Origin: Clostridiales bacterium
GTDB taxonomy: Bacteria; Bacillota; Clostridia; Lutisporales; Lutisporaceae
Reading direction: 5' to 3'
Assembly (NCBI GenBank): GCA_012522255.1
Contig: JAAYKT010000389.1
Span: 1-5,628, forward strand
DNA length: 5,628 nt
Below, one piece after another: positions 4,750-5,628 of the stretch (the first letter of the stretch is position 1; every line of letters begins with the position of its first letter). The notes beneath the pieces are model-generated. The model was not told where the DNA came from. It saw only the letters and a program-made list of their open reading frames with translations, and ran no database searches. The translations under genes and the position numbers were made by a program.

Positions 4750-5202
4750 ATGCTTAAAAAGAGAATGATTTTGATCGTTTGGGTCTTCATGCTATATTTG
4801 TTAGCTTCCCCCCTGGCTGTTTATGCCAGTACAGATTATTTCCCTCATGCCTGCGCAGATTATTTTCCCCAAGCCAGCGAATATATTCGCTCCACAACGG
4901 TAGAAATAATTCCGCAAGGAAATGGGATACTCTTTGTGAAAAACCAGCTGGGAGCAACCAGAAGAGTTGATAAATTGGGAATTAAAATCCTGAAAATACA
5001 AACCTTAAAAAATGGCTCTTGGCAGAGCATCGATACCCCGGTAAGGAACGATTATCTCTATAATGCCAGTACTTATATTTACAATTTCTATTATAACGGA
5101 ACACCTGGAACACAATACCGGAGCTATGTTGAATTTTATGTGGAAAATGGCGGAGGATCGGAAACCAAAATTGTTACTTCTACTCCTAAAACTGCAAACT
5201 AA
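4750..5202 (+). CDS. Small secreted protein, DUF6147-like
   Basis: ATG 4750 (MLKKRMILIV) sits eight bases after GGAGG (4737-4741), which lies in the end of the upstream gene; the frame's earlier ATG at 4735 lacks a site. The 150-residue product has a signal peptide with likely cleavage after VYA (residue 26). The mature start holds a near-tandem repeat, ASTDYFPH then ACADYFPQ (26-41). The rest is beta-rich (VEIIPQGNGILFVKNQL, TYIYNFYYNGTPGTQYRSYVEFYVENGGGS) and ends VTSTPKTAN. The Y-G-PGT-Y-V-FY-NGGGS pattern recalls secreted DUF6147-type proteins of Bacillota, but this is from memory. It starts one base after the membrane-regulator stop, so translation is probably coupled. It may be the ligand or output of the sigma system. 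Its end adjoins an IS256 remnant, so the extreme C-terminus could have been altered. Confidence 0.82.
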   Translation: MLKKRMILIVWVFMLYLLASPLAVYASTDYFPHACADYFPQASEYIRSTTVEIIPQGNGILFVKNQLGATRRVDKLGIKILKIQTLKNGSWQSIDTPVRNDYLYNASTYIYNFYYNGTPGTQYRSYVEFYVENGGGSETKIVTSTPKTAN

Positions 5203-5441
5203 GGTGTGGAATGGACACCAGATTCGCAACACTATCAGGTTTGTTTCTTATAAAGACATTAAAATACTAATGGCGGATCTGAAGAAAGCATACGCAGCCA
5301 TTGATGAACAACCGCCTGATACGAGCTTAATCTCTTCAATGAGAAGTGGGGCAGCTCGACTAAACTTTTAGCCAGCTGTCTCCAAAATATATTGACTTAT
5401 TTTACATCAATTTAGACTTTACACAAAGTTGGGGATAGACC
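5203..5441 (+). mobile_element. IS256-family remnant with probable right terminal sequence
   Basis: After the transposase fragment, the sequence TTTACACAAAGTTGGGG followed by ATAGACC (5418-5441) resembles IS256-family terminal repeats, which typically read (in reverse) GG-CTGTCC...TTTGTGTAAA. The element would therefore be a deletion derivative keeping a central piece and the right end. The left limit, at or just after the secreted-protein stop, is uncertain and no target duplication could be identified. Confidence 0.6.
5216..5355 (+). pseudogene. IS256-family transposase, internal fragment (broken)
   Basis: The frame reads HQIRNTIRFVSYKDIKIL then MADLKKAYAAIDEQ, characteristic of the central catalytic region of IS256-family transposases (HQIRN-FV-YKD-K--MADLK-VY). 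A one-base loss near 5311-5317 then shifts the frame. In the new frame the DNA reads TA-stop-YELNLFNEKWGSS, again matching the family (TALYEL--F-EKW). Frameshift plus in-frame TGA make it non-functional. The N-terminal part and everything after GSS are missing. Confidence 0.85.
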
Positions 5442-5527
5442 TAAAGCAAGTGCTATATAAAATTAAAGAGTATGGCATTTGCTGTTAAGCGTCTTACTTT
5501 ACTATTTGAGACTTTTGCATATTAGTT

Positions 5528-5551
5528 AGCCCAAGAAATACCGGGCTTTTT
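5528..5551 (+). terminator. Weak rho-independent terminator-like hairpin
   Basis: AGCCC (5528-5532) pairs with GGGCT (5543-5547) around ten bases and runs directly into five Ts (5547-5551). The stem is short, so it would be a weak terminator of the plus-strand operon or part of a leader for the gene beginning past the right edge. Confidence 0.45.
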
Positions 5552-5555
5552 AAGG

Positions 5556-5587
5556 GGCAAAAAAAGGACTTCACCCCCCTTTTTGCC
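5556..5587. repeat. Second hairpin in the leader of the next gene
   Basis: GGCAAAAA (5556-5563) is the exact reverse complement of TTTTTGCC (5580-5587), with 16 bases between that end in six Cs (5574-5579). It follows the terminator-like hairpin by four bases. GGGG at 5554-5557 could instead pair with the C run, so two exclusive folds are possible. Confidence 0.5.
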
Positions 5588-5615
5588 GAATTAGTAAGTG
5601 ACAATACAACCATCC

Positions 5616-5625
5616 GAAGGAGGAG
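5616..5625 (+). promoter_or_regulatory. Ribosome binding site of a gene starting beyond the right edge
   Basis: GAAGGAGGAG at the very end of the window is a near-perfect Shine-Dalgarno sequence with no start codon left in the window, so a plus-strand gene probably begins within a few bases of the edge. Confidence 0.6.
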
Positions 5626-5628
5626 AAG

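Noticed and set aside
4551..4790. 79-residue minus-strand frame
   Set aside because: It is antisense to the end of the membrane-regulator gene, with no start signals.
5063..5371. 102-residue plus-strand frame read as one protein
   Set aside because: Its first half is a shadow of the secreted-protein gene in another frame; only the part from about 5216 is meaningful, as an IS256 transposase fragment.
5479..5505. TTGCTG ... TACTAT as a promoter for the next gene
   Set aside because: The spacing is only 15 bases and the -35 is weak, and terminator-like hairpins lie between it and the ribosome binding site.
1..5628. CRISPR array, tRNA or rRNA gene
   Set aside because: No regularly spaced short direct repeats, no cloverleaf-like segment and no rRNA-like sequence were seen.

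Overview
The window looks like an accessory stretch of a low-GC Bacillota genome, most likely Bacillales. The grounds are AT-rich DNA, strong AGGAGG-type ribosome binding sites, a small protein resembling the Bacillus DUF6366 family, and IS110- and IS256-type transposase sequences. The exact genus cannot be read from this DNA.

Left part (1-620): the first 95 codons of an IS110-family transposase run off the left edge on the minus strand. Its upstream leader is rich in inverted repeats and is a candidate bridge-RNA locus. Middle left (640-1170) is a mosaic of broken pieces: a degenerate copy of the promoter and first codons of the sigma-factor gene found further right, a 50-bp copy of part of a neighbouring membrane-protein gene, and a frameshifted DUF6366-like gene. 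Next come two minus-strand genes (1140-2279), probably one operon: a secreted 271-residue protein of unknown function, then a small three-helix membrane protein. From 2280 to 3244 there is no clear intact gene. That stretch holds a second, partial promoter copy, a short minus-strand signal-peptide-like reading frame, and the tail of a minus-strand gene cut off where the third promoter copy begins.

Right part (3245-5202): a compact plus-strand operon encodes an ECF-type RNA polymerase sigma factor, a single-pass membrane protein with a C-terminal DUF4367-like domain (probable regulator or anti-sigma factor), and a small secreted protein that overall resembles DUF6147-type proteins. The last two genes are one base apart. 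An IS256-family remnant with a terminal sequence follows, then two hairpins and a ribosome binding site for a gene starting just past the right edge.

The most interesting signal is a two-part element, ACATTGC-N11-AAAATCACA. It occurs three times on the plus strand, in the three sigma-operon promoter copies, and once inverted between the sigma and membrane-regulator genes, with exactly 11 bases between the halves each time. Together with conserved downstream blocks (TATAGT and GGRAACAT), it suggests a repeated regulatory site for this sigma system. All functional statements about the system are inference.
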